DNA from: JBCDCP01 sp039181495
GTDB taxonomy: Bacteria; Pseudomonadota; Alphaproteobacteria; Rhizobiales; Tepidamorphaceae
Reading direction: 5' to 3'
Length of the DNA: 6,340 nt
Assembly (NCBI GenBank): GCA_039181495.1
Contig: JBCDCP010000147.1
Coordinates: forward strand, 1 to 6,340
Shown here: in pieces, positions 1 through 5,720 of the stretch
Layout of the letters: every line of letters starts with the position of its first letter
Numbering within the stretch: position 1 is the first letter of the stretch
Notes under the pieces: model-generated
The model's database searches: none
Told to the model about the DNA's origin: nothing
The model's input: the letters and a program-made list of their open reading frames with translations, nothing else
Position numbers and translations under genes: made by a program

Positions 1-2081
1 ACATGATGAGCCATTCCGGCGCACGTGGATCGCCGACACAGATGAAGCAGCTCGCCGGCATGCGTGGCCTGATGGCCAAGCCGGACGGCTCCATCATCGA
101 GAGCCCGATCATCTCGAACTTCAAGGAAGGCCTGTCGGTGCTCGAGTACTTCAACTCGACCCACGGCGCACGTAAGGGTCTTGCGGACACTGCGCTCAAG
201 ACGGCCAACTCGGGCTATCTGACACGGCGTCTCGTCGACGTTGCGCAGGATTCGATCATCACTGAAGTTGACTGTGGCACCACAAACGGAATCCGAATGG
301 CGCCCGTGGTTGATGCGGGTGAGATCATTGTCTCGCTTGGCCAGCGCGTGCTCGGTCGTACCGCTGCTGAAGACGTGATCAATCCGCAGACCGATGAGAT
401 CATCGTCAAGGCCGGTATTATGATAGAGGAGCCACATGTCGAGGTGATCGAATCCTCGGGTGTGGTCGATGTGAAAATCCGTTCGGTGCTCACTTGCGAA
501 ACCGCCAATGGCGTATGCGGAACCTGCTATGGCCGTGACCTCGCTCGCGGGACGCCGGTCAATATGGGCGAAGCGGTAGGCGTCATCGCGGCTCAGTCGA
601 TCGGTGAGCCTGGCACGCAGCTGACGATGCGGACATTCCACATCGGTGGTACGGCGCAGGTCGTGGATCAGTCCTTCATCGAGTCGAACTTCGATGGCAA
701 GGTTGAGATCCGCAACAGTGCGGTCGCCAAGAACTCGGATGGCGATCTGGTTACCACGGCGCGGAACGTGCAGGTCGTGATCGTCGATGCCGATGGCAAC
801 GAGCGGGCGACGCACAAGATCATCTACGGTGCCCGCCTCAAGGTCGATAATGGCCATGACATCAAGCGTGGCCAGCGGATTGCCGAGTGGGATCCGTATA
901 CGCGGCCGATCATCACCGATGTCAGTGGGACCATCGCTTTCGAGGATATGGTCGACGGTGTTTCGATGACCGAGTCCACTGATGAGTCGACTGGCATCAC
1001 CAAACGCCAGGTGATTGACTGGCGTGCGACACCGCGTGGTGCCGATCTGCGTCCGGCCTTCATCATCAATGGCAAGGATGGCGAGATTGCCAAACTGGCT
1101 CGTGGCGGCGATGCCCGCTACATCCTGCCGGTGGATGCGATCCTGTCGGTCAACCCCGGTGATGCGGTCAAGGCGGGTGATGTGCTGGCGCGTATCCCGA
1201 CTGAGGGCGCCAAGACCCGTGATATCACCGGTGGTCTGCCGCGTGTTGCCGAGCTGTTCGAAGCACGCCGGCCGAAGGATGCTGCGATCATTGCCGAAAT
1301 CTCAGGCACGGTGCAATTCGGACGCGACTACAAGAACAAGCGCCGCATCATGATCGTGCCTGAAGAGGAAGGTGCCGATCCGGTCGAGTATCTCATCCCG
1401 AAAGGCCGCCACCTGCAGGTGCAGGAAGGCGACTTCATCGAGCAGGGTGAGTACATCATGGACGGTAATCCGGCTCCCCACGATATTCTTGCGATTAAGG
1501 GTGTCGAGGAACTGGCTGCCTATCTCGTCAACGAGATCCAGGAGGTCTACCGGCTGCAGGGCGTGCTTATCAACGACAAGCACATCGAGGTTATCGTCCG
1601 GCAGATGCTGCAGAAGGTCGAGGTACACGATCCAGGCGACAGCCCGTTCCTCAAGGAAGAGCATGTCGACCGTATCGACTACCGCGAGACCAACGAGAAG
1701 CTGGTGGAAGAGGGCAAGAAGCCCGCGACCGGCAGCCCGGTGCTGCTTGGCATCACCAAGGCCAGCCTGCAGACCCGCAGCTTCATCTCTGCGGCCTCGT
1801 TCCAGGAGACCACACGTGTGCTGACCGAAGCTTCGGTCAACGGCAAGACCGACACGCTGGACGGGCTCAAGGAGAACGTGATTGTTGGCCGGCTGATTCC
1901 GGCGGGTACCGGCTCCAAGATGAACGAGGTCCGGACTATCGCGACCGAGCGTGACAACCTCATTCTTGAAGAGAAACGTCGGCAGGCGATTGCCGCAGCT
2001 CAGGAAGAAGCGGCCGAGCGCGATGCTGCTCTAGTTGAAGGTGTGACAACACCTGAGGAAGAGCCGCAGCCGGAGGCATAA
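1..2081 (+). CDS. rpoC: RNA polymerase beta' subunit, C-terminal half (partial, 5' end outside window)
   Basis: This is the downstream half of the catalytic beta' subunit of DNA-dependent RNA polymerase. Bases 1-2 end a codon, and the ATG at 3 is internal. The 692 visible residues align without gaps at first, with residue 1 equal to about E. coli residue 724. Visible elements are the bridge helix (HGARKGLADTALK from residue 54) and the second zinc site, C91, C165, C172 and C175 (E. coli C814, C888, C895, C898). The trigger loop has TMRTFHIGG with M209, R210 and H213 (E. coli M932, R933, H936). About 180 residues follow before DITGGLPRVAELFEARR (407-423), so the proteobacterial trigger-loop insertion SI3 is present at near E. 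coli length. The conserved C-terminal block LGITKASLQT...FISAASFQETT (582-604) leads to GRLIPAGTG and a charged, Glu-rich tail ending at TAA. rpoB is expected just upstream. Nothing is broken or unusual. Identity is essentially certain. Confidence 0.98.
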   Translation, partial: MMSHSGARGSPTQMKQLAGMRGLMAKPDGSIIESPIISNFKEGLSVLEYFNSTHGARKGLADTALKTANSGYLTRRLVDVAQDSIITEVDCGTTNGIRMAPVVDAGEIIVSLGQRVLGRTAAEDVINPQTDEIIVKAGIMIEEPHVEVIESSGVVDVKIRSVLTCETANGVCGTCYGRDLARGTPVNMGEAVGVIAAQSIGEPGTQLTMRTFHIGGTAQVVDQSFIESNFDGKVEIRNSAVAKNSDGDLVTTARNVQVVIVDADGNERATHKIIYGARLKVDNGHDIKRGQRIAEWDPYTRPIITDVSGTIAFEDMVDGVSMTESTDESTGITKRQVIDWRATPRGADLRPAFIINGKDGEIAKLARGGDARYILPVDAILSVNPGDAVKAGDVLARIPTEGAKTRDITGGLPRVAELFEARRPKDAAIIAEISGTVQFGRDYKNKRRIMIVPEEEGADPVEYLIPKGRHLQVQEGDFIEQGEYIMDGNPAPHDILAIKGVEELAAYLVNEIQEVYRLQGVLINDKHIEVIVRQMLQKVEVHDPGDSPFLKEEHVDRIDYRETNEKLVEEGKKPATGSPVLLGITKASLQTRSFISAASFQETTRVLTEASVNGKTDTLDGLKENVIVGRLIPAGTGSKMNEVRTIATERDNLILEEKRRQAIAAAQEEAAERDAALVEGVTTPEEEPQPEA

Positions 2082-2112
2082 CTGCCAAGCTATCGGTACA
2101 GAGGAACCTCAG

Positions 2113-2148
2113 GAAGGGCGCCAATCGAGGCGCCCTTTCTTGTTTCTT
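2113..2148 (+). terminator. Intrinsic terminator after rpoC
   Basis: A 9-bp perfect stem (AAGGGCGCC at 2114-2122 with GGCGCCCTT at 2129-2137) closes a 6-base loop (2123-2128). It runs directly into a T-rich tail, TTTCTTGTTTCTT. It begins about 32 bases after the rpoC TAA, which is the expected layout for a Rho-independent terminator of the rpoBC transcript. Efficiency cannot be judged from sequence, and some read-through into the str operon is possible. Confidence 0.9.
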
Positions 2149-2161
2149 GGGATTGCGTCTC

Positions 2162-2202
2162 GCTGCCGGAGATTGCTGGATTGAGCGATCTCCTGAGGCA
2201 GC
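2162..2202. other. Long imperfect palindrome, unassigned intergenic hairpin
   Basis: An outer 6-bp arm, GCTGCC (2162-2167) with GGCAGC (2197-2202), is followed by an inner 10-bp arm, GGAGATTGCT (2168-2177) with AGCGATCTCC (2184-2193). The inner arm has only one G-T wobble, the loop is GGATTG (2178-2183), and a 3-base bulge TGA (2194-2196) separates the arms on the 3' side. That makes 16 paired positions in 41 bases. It lies 14 bases beyond the rpoC terminator tail and about 90 bases upstream of the predicted rpsL promoter. It has no T-run on either side, so it is not a standard intrinsic terminator. It could be a backup 3'-end or RNA-stability hairpin for read-through rpoC transcripts, a dispersed palindromic repeat, or a protein-binding site. 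The structure is visible in the sequence; the role is unknown. Confidence 0.6.
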
Positions 2203-2263
2203 CATTTGCCTGTGCCAGACATTCAATTGCAGGGCAGGGGTTCCGGATGCGCATGGCGACGGC

Positions 2264-2278
2264 AAAAACCCTGAAAAA
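2264..2278 (+). promoter_or_regulatory. Phased A-tracts upstream of the str promoter (UP-like element)
   Basis: Two AAAAA runs, at 2264-2268 and 2274-2278, are spaced exactly 10 bases apart, one helical turn, in otherwise GC-rich DNA. Relative to the predicted start at 2329 they lie at about -65 to -61 and -55 to -51, where the alpha-subunit C-terminal domains of RNA polymerase contact UP elements. An upstream-activating or bending role is inferred from position and phasing. The proximal UP subsite (about -46 to -38) is not AT-rich, so this would be at most a distal half-site. Confidence 0.45.
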
Positions 2279-2293
2279 TCCGTTTCCGGGCTG

Positions 2294-2322
2294 TTGACGG
2301 TTCCGGGTGGCATCAGTATAAG
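2294..2322 (+). promoter_or_regulatory. Housekeeping sigma70-type promoter for the str operon (PrpsL)
   Basis: TTGACG (2294-2299) and TATAAG (2317-2322) are separated by exactly 17 bases. Each hexamer differs from the sigma70 consensus at one position. It is the best promoter-like match I see in the intergenic region and lies downstream of the rpoC terminator. The predicted start is the A near 2329. The bases between the -10 and the start are all G or C (CCGGCC, 2323-2328), a composition associated in other proteobacteria with ppGpp/DksA-sensitive stable-RNA and ribosomal-protein promoters. Stringent control here is therefore inferred, not shown. Confidence 0.8.
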
Positions 2323-2328
2323 CCGGCC

Positions 2329-2615
2329 ATTCCGCGAGCGGTTGTAAATCGAGCGCTTTCGCGCGCTTGCGTGTTTCGGCTTTATGTTGGGACAGCGCTT
2401 GAGACGGGCGAAAAACGATTTAGGACGCCGCCGCGCAATACGGTGACACAGAACGGGACATGACCCCGGGAGCCGGATGACCGGTCTTCGGGGTCCTCTG
2501 CGTTATCGGTCCAGCCGCTTGGCGCCTGGCTTAGCCGCGCCTTTCGTGTTGGACGAACTGTATTTCGCGTGTGGCGGAGATGGTCTCCGTTCGCGCATGA
2601 GAAACGGATGAACCA
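2329..2615 (+). promoter_or_regulatory. Long structured 5' leader of the str operon
   Basis: From the predicted transcription start to the rpsL ATG is about 287 bases without a recognisable gene. Complementary arms that I can pair by eye are as follows. Hairpin A is CGAGCGC (2350-2356) with GCGCTTG (2363-2369). Hairpin B is GACCCCG (2462-2468) with CGGGGTC (2489-2495), enclosing CCGG/CCGG around an ATGA loop. Hairpin C is GTCCA (2509-2513) with TGGAC (2550-2554), enclosing GGCGC/GCGCC (2521-2525 with 2537-2541). Hairpin D is CGGAGA (2575-2580) with TCTCCG (2584-2589) around TGG, with flanking CGCG/CGCG (2566-2569, 2592-2595). The leader also holds small ORFs at 2384-2446 and 2477-2611. A regulatory role is inferred from length and density of pairing; GC-rich DNA gives some of this by chance. 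I recognise no known riboswitch. Confidence 0.45.
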
Positions 2616-2987
2616 ATGCCGACGATCAACCAGTTGATCCGGAAGCCGCGCCAGGACAAGCCGCGCCGTAACAAGGTGCCGGCGATGGAAGCGAACCCGC
2701 AGAAGCGCGGCGTTTGTACACGCGTCTACACAACCACGCCGAAGAAGCCGAACTCGGCTTTGCGGAAGGTCGCAAAGATTCGTCTGGTCAACGGCTATGA
2801 GGTGATCGGCTACATCCCGGGCGAGGGCCACAACCTGCAAGAGCACTCGGTTGTGATGATCCGCGGCGGTCGCGTGAAGGACCTTCCGGGCGTTCGCTAC
2901 CACATTATCCGTGGCGTGCTCGACACCCAAGGTGTGAAGGACCGCAAGCAGCGGCGTTCGAAATACGGGGCCAAGAGGCCCAAATAA
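2616..2987 (+). CDS. rpsL: 30S ribosomal protein S12
   Basis: S12 sits at the decoding centre of the small subunit, contacting helices 18, 27 and 44 of 16S rRNA, and helps monitor codon-anticodon pairing. The 123-residue product has the usual family length and keeps the hallmark blocks: QKRGVCTRVYTTTPKKPNSALRK (29-51, quoted only as a landmark), GEGHNLQEHSV (69-79) and GGRVKDLPGVRY (84-95). The PNSA loop is at 45-48. K43 and K88, where substitutions give streptomycin resistance or dependence in other bacteria, are both lysine, so no resistance allele is seen at these sites. D89, the Asp that is beta-methylthiolated by RimO in E. coli, is present. The start is supported by family length, the MPT-INQL N terminus and a weak ribosome-binding site, GGA at 2606-2608, 7 bases before the ATG. 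It is the first gene of the str operon, 534 bases after rpoC. Nothing is anomalous. Confidence 0.98.
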   Translation: MPTINQLIRKPRQDKPRRNKVPAMEANPQKRGVCTRVYTTTPKKPNSALRKVAKIRLVNGYEVIGYIPGEGHNLQEHSVVMIRGGRVKDLPGVRYHIIRGVLDTQGVKDRKQRRSKYGAKRPK

Positions 2988-2990
2988 GGT

Positions 2991-3023
2991 AAAGCCCCGG
3001 GCGCAAACGTGCTTCGGGGCTTT
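2991..3023 (+). terminator. Terminator-like hairpin between rpsL and rpsG (attenuator candidate)
   Basis: A perfect 9-bp stem, AAAGCCCCG (2991-2999) with CGGGGCTTT (3015-3023), begins 3 bases after the rpsL TAA. Inside it a second helix, GCGC (3001-3004) with GTGC (3009-3012), closes an AAAC tetraloop. The arms end in TTT, followed by GGATTTG, so the T-tract is interrupted and weak. The shape suggests partial termination or an RNA processing and stability element rather than full termination, because rpsG, which follows after 58 bases, has no obvious promoter of its own. In E. coli the rpsL-rpsG gap is the S7 translational operator; whether this hairpin takes part in such control is inference. 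Confidence 0.5.
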
Positions 3024-3032
3024 GGATTTGCT

Positions 3033-3062
3033 GGCGCGTCAGATGAGGCGCCGATCGCGGCG
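3033..3062 (+). promoter_or_regulatory. Mutually exclusive helices just upstream of rpsG
   Basis: Two short GC-only stems compete for the same bases. One is GGCGC (3033-3037) with GCGCC (3048-3052) around a 10-base loop. The other is CGCCG (3049-3053) with CGGCG (3058-3062) around an ATCG tetraloop. The second ends 9 bases before the weak rpsG ribosome-binding site (GAGA, 3072-3075). This resembles a two-state element controlling rpsG translation, perhaps by S7 binding, but the stems are only 5 bp each and could be chance. Confidence 0.3.
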
Positions 3063-3081
3063 ATGAGAGACGAGACGAGCG

Positions 3082-3552
3082 ATGTCGAGACGCAGAAGAG
3101 CCGATAAGCGCGAGATCCTGCCGGATCCCAAATTTGGTGACATGATCATCACCAAGTTCATGAATTCGGTAATGCTGGATGGCAAGAAGTCGGTCGCGGA
3201 ATCGATCGTCTACGGCGCGCTGTCCTCGGTCGAAGACAAGGCCAAGGCCGATCCGGTGAATGTTTTCCACCAGGCCCTTGATAATGTCATGCCGCAGGTC
3301 GAAGTGCGGTCACGGCGTGTTGGTGGTGCCACCTATCAGGTGCCCGTTGAAGTGCGGCCTGAGCGGCGGCAGGCGCTGGCCATTCGCTGGCTGATCTCAG
3401 CAGCGCGCAAGCGCAACGAACGGACCATGGTGGATCGGCTCTCGGGCGAGCTGCTGGATGCGTTCAACAATCGTGGTTCTGCGGTCAAAAAGCGGGAAGA
3501 CACCCACCGCATGGCCGAAGCCAACCGCGCATTCTCGCATTATCGCTGGTAA
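3082..3552 (+). CDS. rpsG: 30S ribosomal protein S7
   Basis: S7 is the primary binder that nucleates assembly of the 16S rRNA 3' major domain (30S head), and it lines the E site. In E. coli it also represses translation of its own operon. The 156-residue product matches the short form usual in alphaproteobacteria. Visible landmarks are the basic N-terminal arm (SRRRRADKREILPDPKF, 2-18), which contacts rRNA, and the helix block with KFMNSVMLDGKKSVAE (25-40). The beta-hairpin VEVRSRRVGGATYQVPVEV (73-91) reaches the E-site tRNA, and the C terminus reads SHYRW. The ATG at 3082 is preferred because it gives the family N terminus. An upstream ATG at 3063 is out of frame and closes at 3107. The ribosome-binding site is weak (GAGA, 6 bases upstream). 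The gene lies 94 bases after rpsL and 21 bases before fusA. No defect is seen. Confidence 0.98.
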   Translation: MSRRRRADKREILPDPKFGDMIITKFMNSVMLDGKKSVAESIVYGALSSVEDKAKADPVNVFHQALDNVMPQVEVRSRRVGGATYQVPVEVRPERRQALAIRWLISAARKRNERTMVDRLSGELLDAFNNRGSAVKKREDTHRMAEANRAFSHYRW

Positions 3553-3573
3553 TCCTGAACGAGGAACGGACCG

Positions 3574-5649
3574 ATGGCCCGCACGCACAAAATTGAGGAC
3601 TACCGCAATTTCGGCATCATGGCCCACATTGATGCCGGCAAGACGACCACCACGGAGCGGGTTCTCTATTACACTGGCAAGAGCCACAAGATCGGTGAAG
3701 TCCATGACGGCGCAGCCACGATGGACTGGATGGAGCAGGAACAAGAGCGCGGCATTACGATTACGTCTGCTGCCACCACCTGTTTTTGGAACGACAAACG
3801 CCTGAACATCATCGACACCCCTGGCCACGTCGACTTCACCATCGAAGTGGAGCGGTCACTGCGTGTGCTCGACGGTGCAGTGGCTCTGCTCGATGCGAAT
3901 GCCGGCGTGGAGCCGCAGACCGAGACGGTCTGGCGGCAGGCTGACAAATACAACGTGCCGCGGATGATCTTCGTCAACAAGATGGACAAGCTCGGCGCGG
4001 ATTTCTATCGCTCGGTCGAGATGATCAAAGAGCGCCTCGGCGCCAATCCGCTGGTCGTCCAGCTGCCGGTTGGCGCGGAAAGCGAGTTTGCCGGCCTCGT
4101 TGACCTCATCAAGATGAAGGCGCTGATCTGGCGCGACGAAACGCTCGGCGCGCAGTGGGATGAAGTCGACATTCCGGCCGATCTTGCTGACAAGGCCGCT
4201 GAGTATCGCGAACAGATGATCGAGACCGCGGTTGAGGTCGATGAAGCCGCGATGGAGGCCTATCTCGAAGGAGACGAGCCGAGCGATGAGAAGCTCAAGG
4301 AGCTGATCCGCCGCGGCACCATCGACGGGACTTTCGTTCCGATCCTGTGTGGCTCGGCCTTCAAGAACAAAGGTGTTCAGCCGCTGCTTGATGCAGTCGT
4401 GGATTTTCTGCCGAGCCCGGTCGAGATTCCGGCCATCAAGGGTATCGACGTCAAGACCGAAGAAGAGATCACACGCGAAGCTGACGATGATGCACCGTTG
4501 TCGATGCTTGCCTTCAAGATCATGAATGACCCCTTTGTCGGTTCGCTGACGTTTGCACGGATTTATTCAGGCAAGCTCGAGACGGGTATCTCGCTGCAGA
4601 ACACGGTGAAAGAGAAGAAAGAGCGCATCGGCCGCATGCTGCAGATGCACTCCAACAGCCGTGAAGACATCAAAGAGGCCTACGCTGGCGACATCGTTGC
4701 GATTGCCGGCCTCAAGGAAACCACCACCGGTGACACGCTGTGCGATCCGCTCAAGCCTGTGATCCTCGAGCGGATGGAATTCCCCGAGCCTGTCATCGAA
4801 ATCGCGGTTGAGCCGAAGACCAAAGGCGACCAGGAAAAGATGGGCACAGCCCTGCATCGTCTGGCTGCCGAAGATCCCTCTTTCCGGGTCAAAACGGATG
4901 AAGAATCTGGTCAGACGATCATTGCCGGAATGGGCGAACTGCATCTCGACATTCTGGTCGATCGCATGAAGCGCGAATTCAAGGTCGAAGCGAATATCGG
5001 CGCGCCGCAGGTGGCCTATCGCGAGACCATCACGCAACAGGCTGAGATCGACTACACGCACAAGAAGCAGTCCGGCGGTTCGGGTCAGTTTGCCCGGGTG
5101 AAGATGATTCTCGAGCCCGGCGAGTCGGGATCGGGCTATGAGTTTGAGAGCAAGATCGTCGGCGGAAACGTTCCCCGCGAGTACATACCGGGCGTTGAGA
5201 AGGGCGTTGAGAGCGTTCTTACCACCGGTGTGGTTGCCGGCTTCCCGATGCTGGACGTCAAGGTCACCCTGATCGATGGCGCCTATCACGATGTCGACTC
5301 GAGCGTTCTGGCGTTCGAGATCGCAGCGCGTGCGGCTTTCCGTGAAGGTGCCCAGAAAGCTGGCCCGAAACTGCTTGAGCCGATCATGAAGGTCGAAGTG
5401 GTGACCCCGGAAGACTATATGGGTGACATCATCGGCGACCTGAATTCCCGACGCGGCCAAATCCAGGGCACCGAAGCCCGTGGCATCGCAACGGTGGTGA
5501 ACGCCTTCGTGCCGCTCGCCAACATGTTCGGTTACGTCAATACGCTGCGGTCCATGAGCCAGGGCCGCGCCCAGTACACCATGCAATTCGACCACTATGA
5601 GCAAGTGCCTCAGGCGGTCGCCGAAGAGGTCCAGGCCAAGTTCGCCTGA
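3574..5649 (+). CDS. fusA: Translation elongation factor G
   Basis: EF-G is the GTPase that moves tRNA-mRNA through the ribosome after peptide transfer and, with RRF, splits ribosomes during recycling. The 691 residues match bacterial EF-G. Domain I carries the GTPase signatures AHIDAGKT (17-24), RGITI (59-63, switch I), DTPGH (81-85), NKMD (135-138) and GSAFKN (260-265). Domain II holds the barrel around NDPFVGSLTFARIYSGKLE, and domain III includes AGMGELHLDI. Domain IV starts near HKKQSGGSGQF (496-506), and its tip YHDVDSS includes H572, equivalent to E. coli H583, which is needed for translocation. Domain V begins near LLEPIMKVEV. The start follows a strong Shine-Dalgarno, GAGGA at 3561-3565, 8 bases upstream, and gives the MARTHKIEDYRN N terminus of the family. 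It is the third gene of the str operon, 21 bases after rpsG, so translation is probably coupled. No frameshift or missing key residue. Confidence 0.98.
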   Translation: MARTHKIEDYRNFGIMAHIDAGKTTTTERVLYYTGKSHKIGEVHDGAATMDWMEQEQERGITITSAATTCFWNDKRLNIIDTPGHVDFTIEVERSLRVLDGAVALLDANAGVEPQTETVWRQADKYNVPRMIFVNKMDKLGADFYRSVEMIKERLGANPLVVQLPVGAESEFAGLVDLIKMKALIWRDETLGAQWDEVDIPADLADKAAEYREQMIETAVEVDEAAMEAYLEGDEPSDEKLKELIRRGTIDGTFVPILCGSAFKNKGVQPLLDAVVDFLPSPVEIPAIKGIDVKTEEEITREADDDAPLSMLAFKIMNDPFVGSLTFARIYSGKLETGISLQNTVKEKKERIGRMLQMHSNSREDIKEAYAGDIVAIAGLKETTTGDTLCDPLKPVILERMEFPEPVIEIAVEPKTKGDQEKMGTALHRLAAEDPSFRVKTDEESGQTIIAGMGELHLDILVDRMKREFKVEANIGAPQVAYRETITQQAEIDYTHKKQSGGSGQFARVKMILEPGESGSGYEFESKIVGGNVPREYIPGVEKGVESVLTTGVVAGFPMLDVKVTLIDGAYHDVDSSVLAFEIAARAAFREGAQKAGPKLLEPIMKVEVVTPEDYMGDIIGDLNSRRGQIQGTEARGIATVVNAFVPLANMFGYVNTLRSMSQGRAQYTMQFDHYEQVPQAVAEEVQAKFA

Positions 5650-5654
5650 TGGCG

Positions 5655-5697
5655 GACCAATCTGGTCGAAACACCAACCCCGTCAGGCAGACGGGTT
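5655..5697 (+). other. Two small hairpins in the fusA-tuf spacer
   Basis: The 71-base spacer contains GACCA (5655-5659) with TGGTC (5663-5667) around ATC, and CCCGTC (5679-5684) with GACGGG (5690-5695) around AGGCA. The second can extend past a bulged C to AA/TT (5676-5677 with 5696-5697). Neither is followed by a T-run, so they are not intrinsic terminators, and fusA and tuf are probably co-transcribed. They may be RNA processing or stability signals that help EF-Tu exceed EF-G in abundance. That role is inference. Confidence 0.35.
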
Positions 5698-5720
5698 AAG
5701 AGAAGAAGCGGAGAGATCCC

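Noticed and set aside
3..8. ATG ATG at the left edge as a possible gene start
   Set aside because: These codons correspond to internal RpoC residues (about E. coli 724-725). The gene continues to the left of the window.
660..1190. About 180-residue insertion within the RpoC trigger loop
   Set aside because: This looked like a possible novel insertion, but it matches the known SI3 insertion of proteobacterial beta' in position and approximate length.
2239..2306. 8-base direct repeat GGTTCCGG at 2239-2246 and 2299-2306
   Set aside because: Only 8 bases and GC-rich, with copies 60 bases apart and one inside the promoter spacer. No further similarity around the copies, so I cannot separate it from chance or call it an operator.
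2147..2347. 66-codon + strand ORF in the rpoC-rpsL gap
   Set aside because: It starts within the rpoC terminator tail, has no good ribosome-binding site, spans the hairpin at 2162-2202 and the promoter at 2294-2322, and its translation resembles no family. Chance ORF in GC-rich DNA.
2743..2888. Possible streptomycin-resistance allele of rpsL
   Set aside because: The key positions K43 and K88 are both the sensitive-type lysine, and the surrounding blocks are canonical.
2382..2930. 182-codon minus-strand ORF spanning the rpsL leader and most of rpsL
   Set aside because: Its 5' part is the reverse of the conserved S12 gene and its 3' part covers the leader. There is no family similarity or ribosome-binding site to support it.
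4567..5604. 345-codon ORF antisense to fusA
   Set aside because: It lies wholly opposite a highly conserved gene whose codon usage suppresses stops on the other strand. The translation is rich in His, Arg, Leu and Asp with no recognisable domain. A typical antisense shadow.
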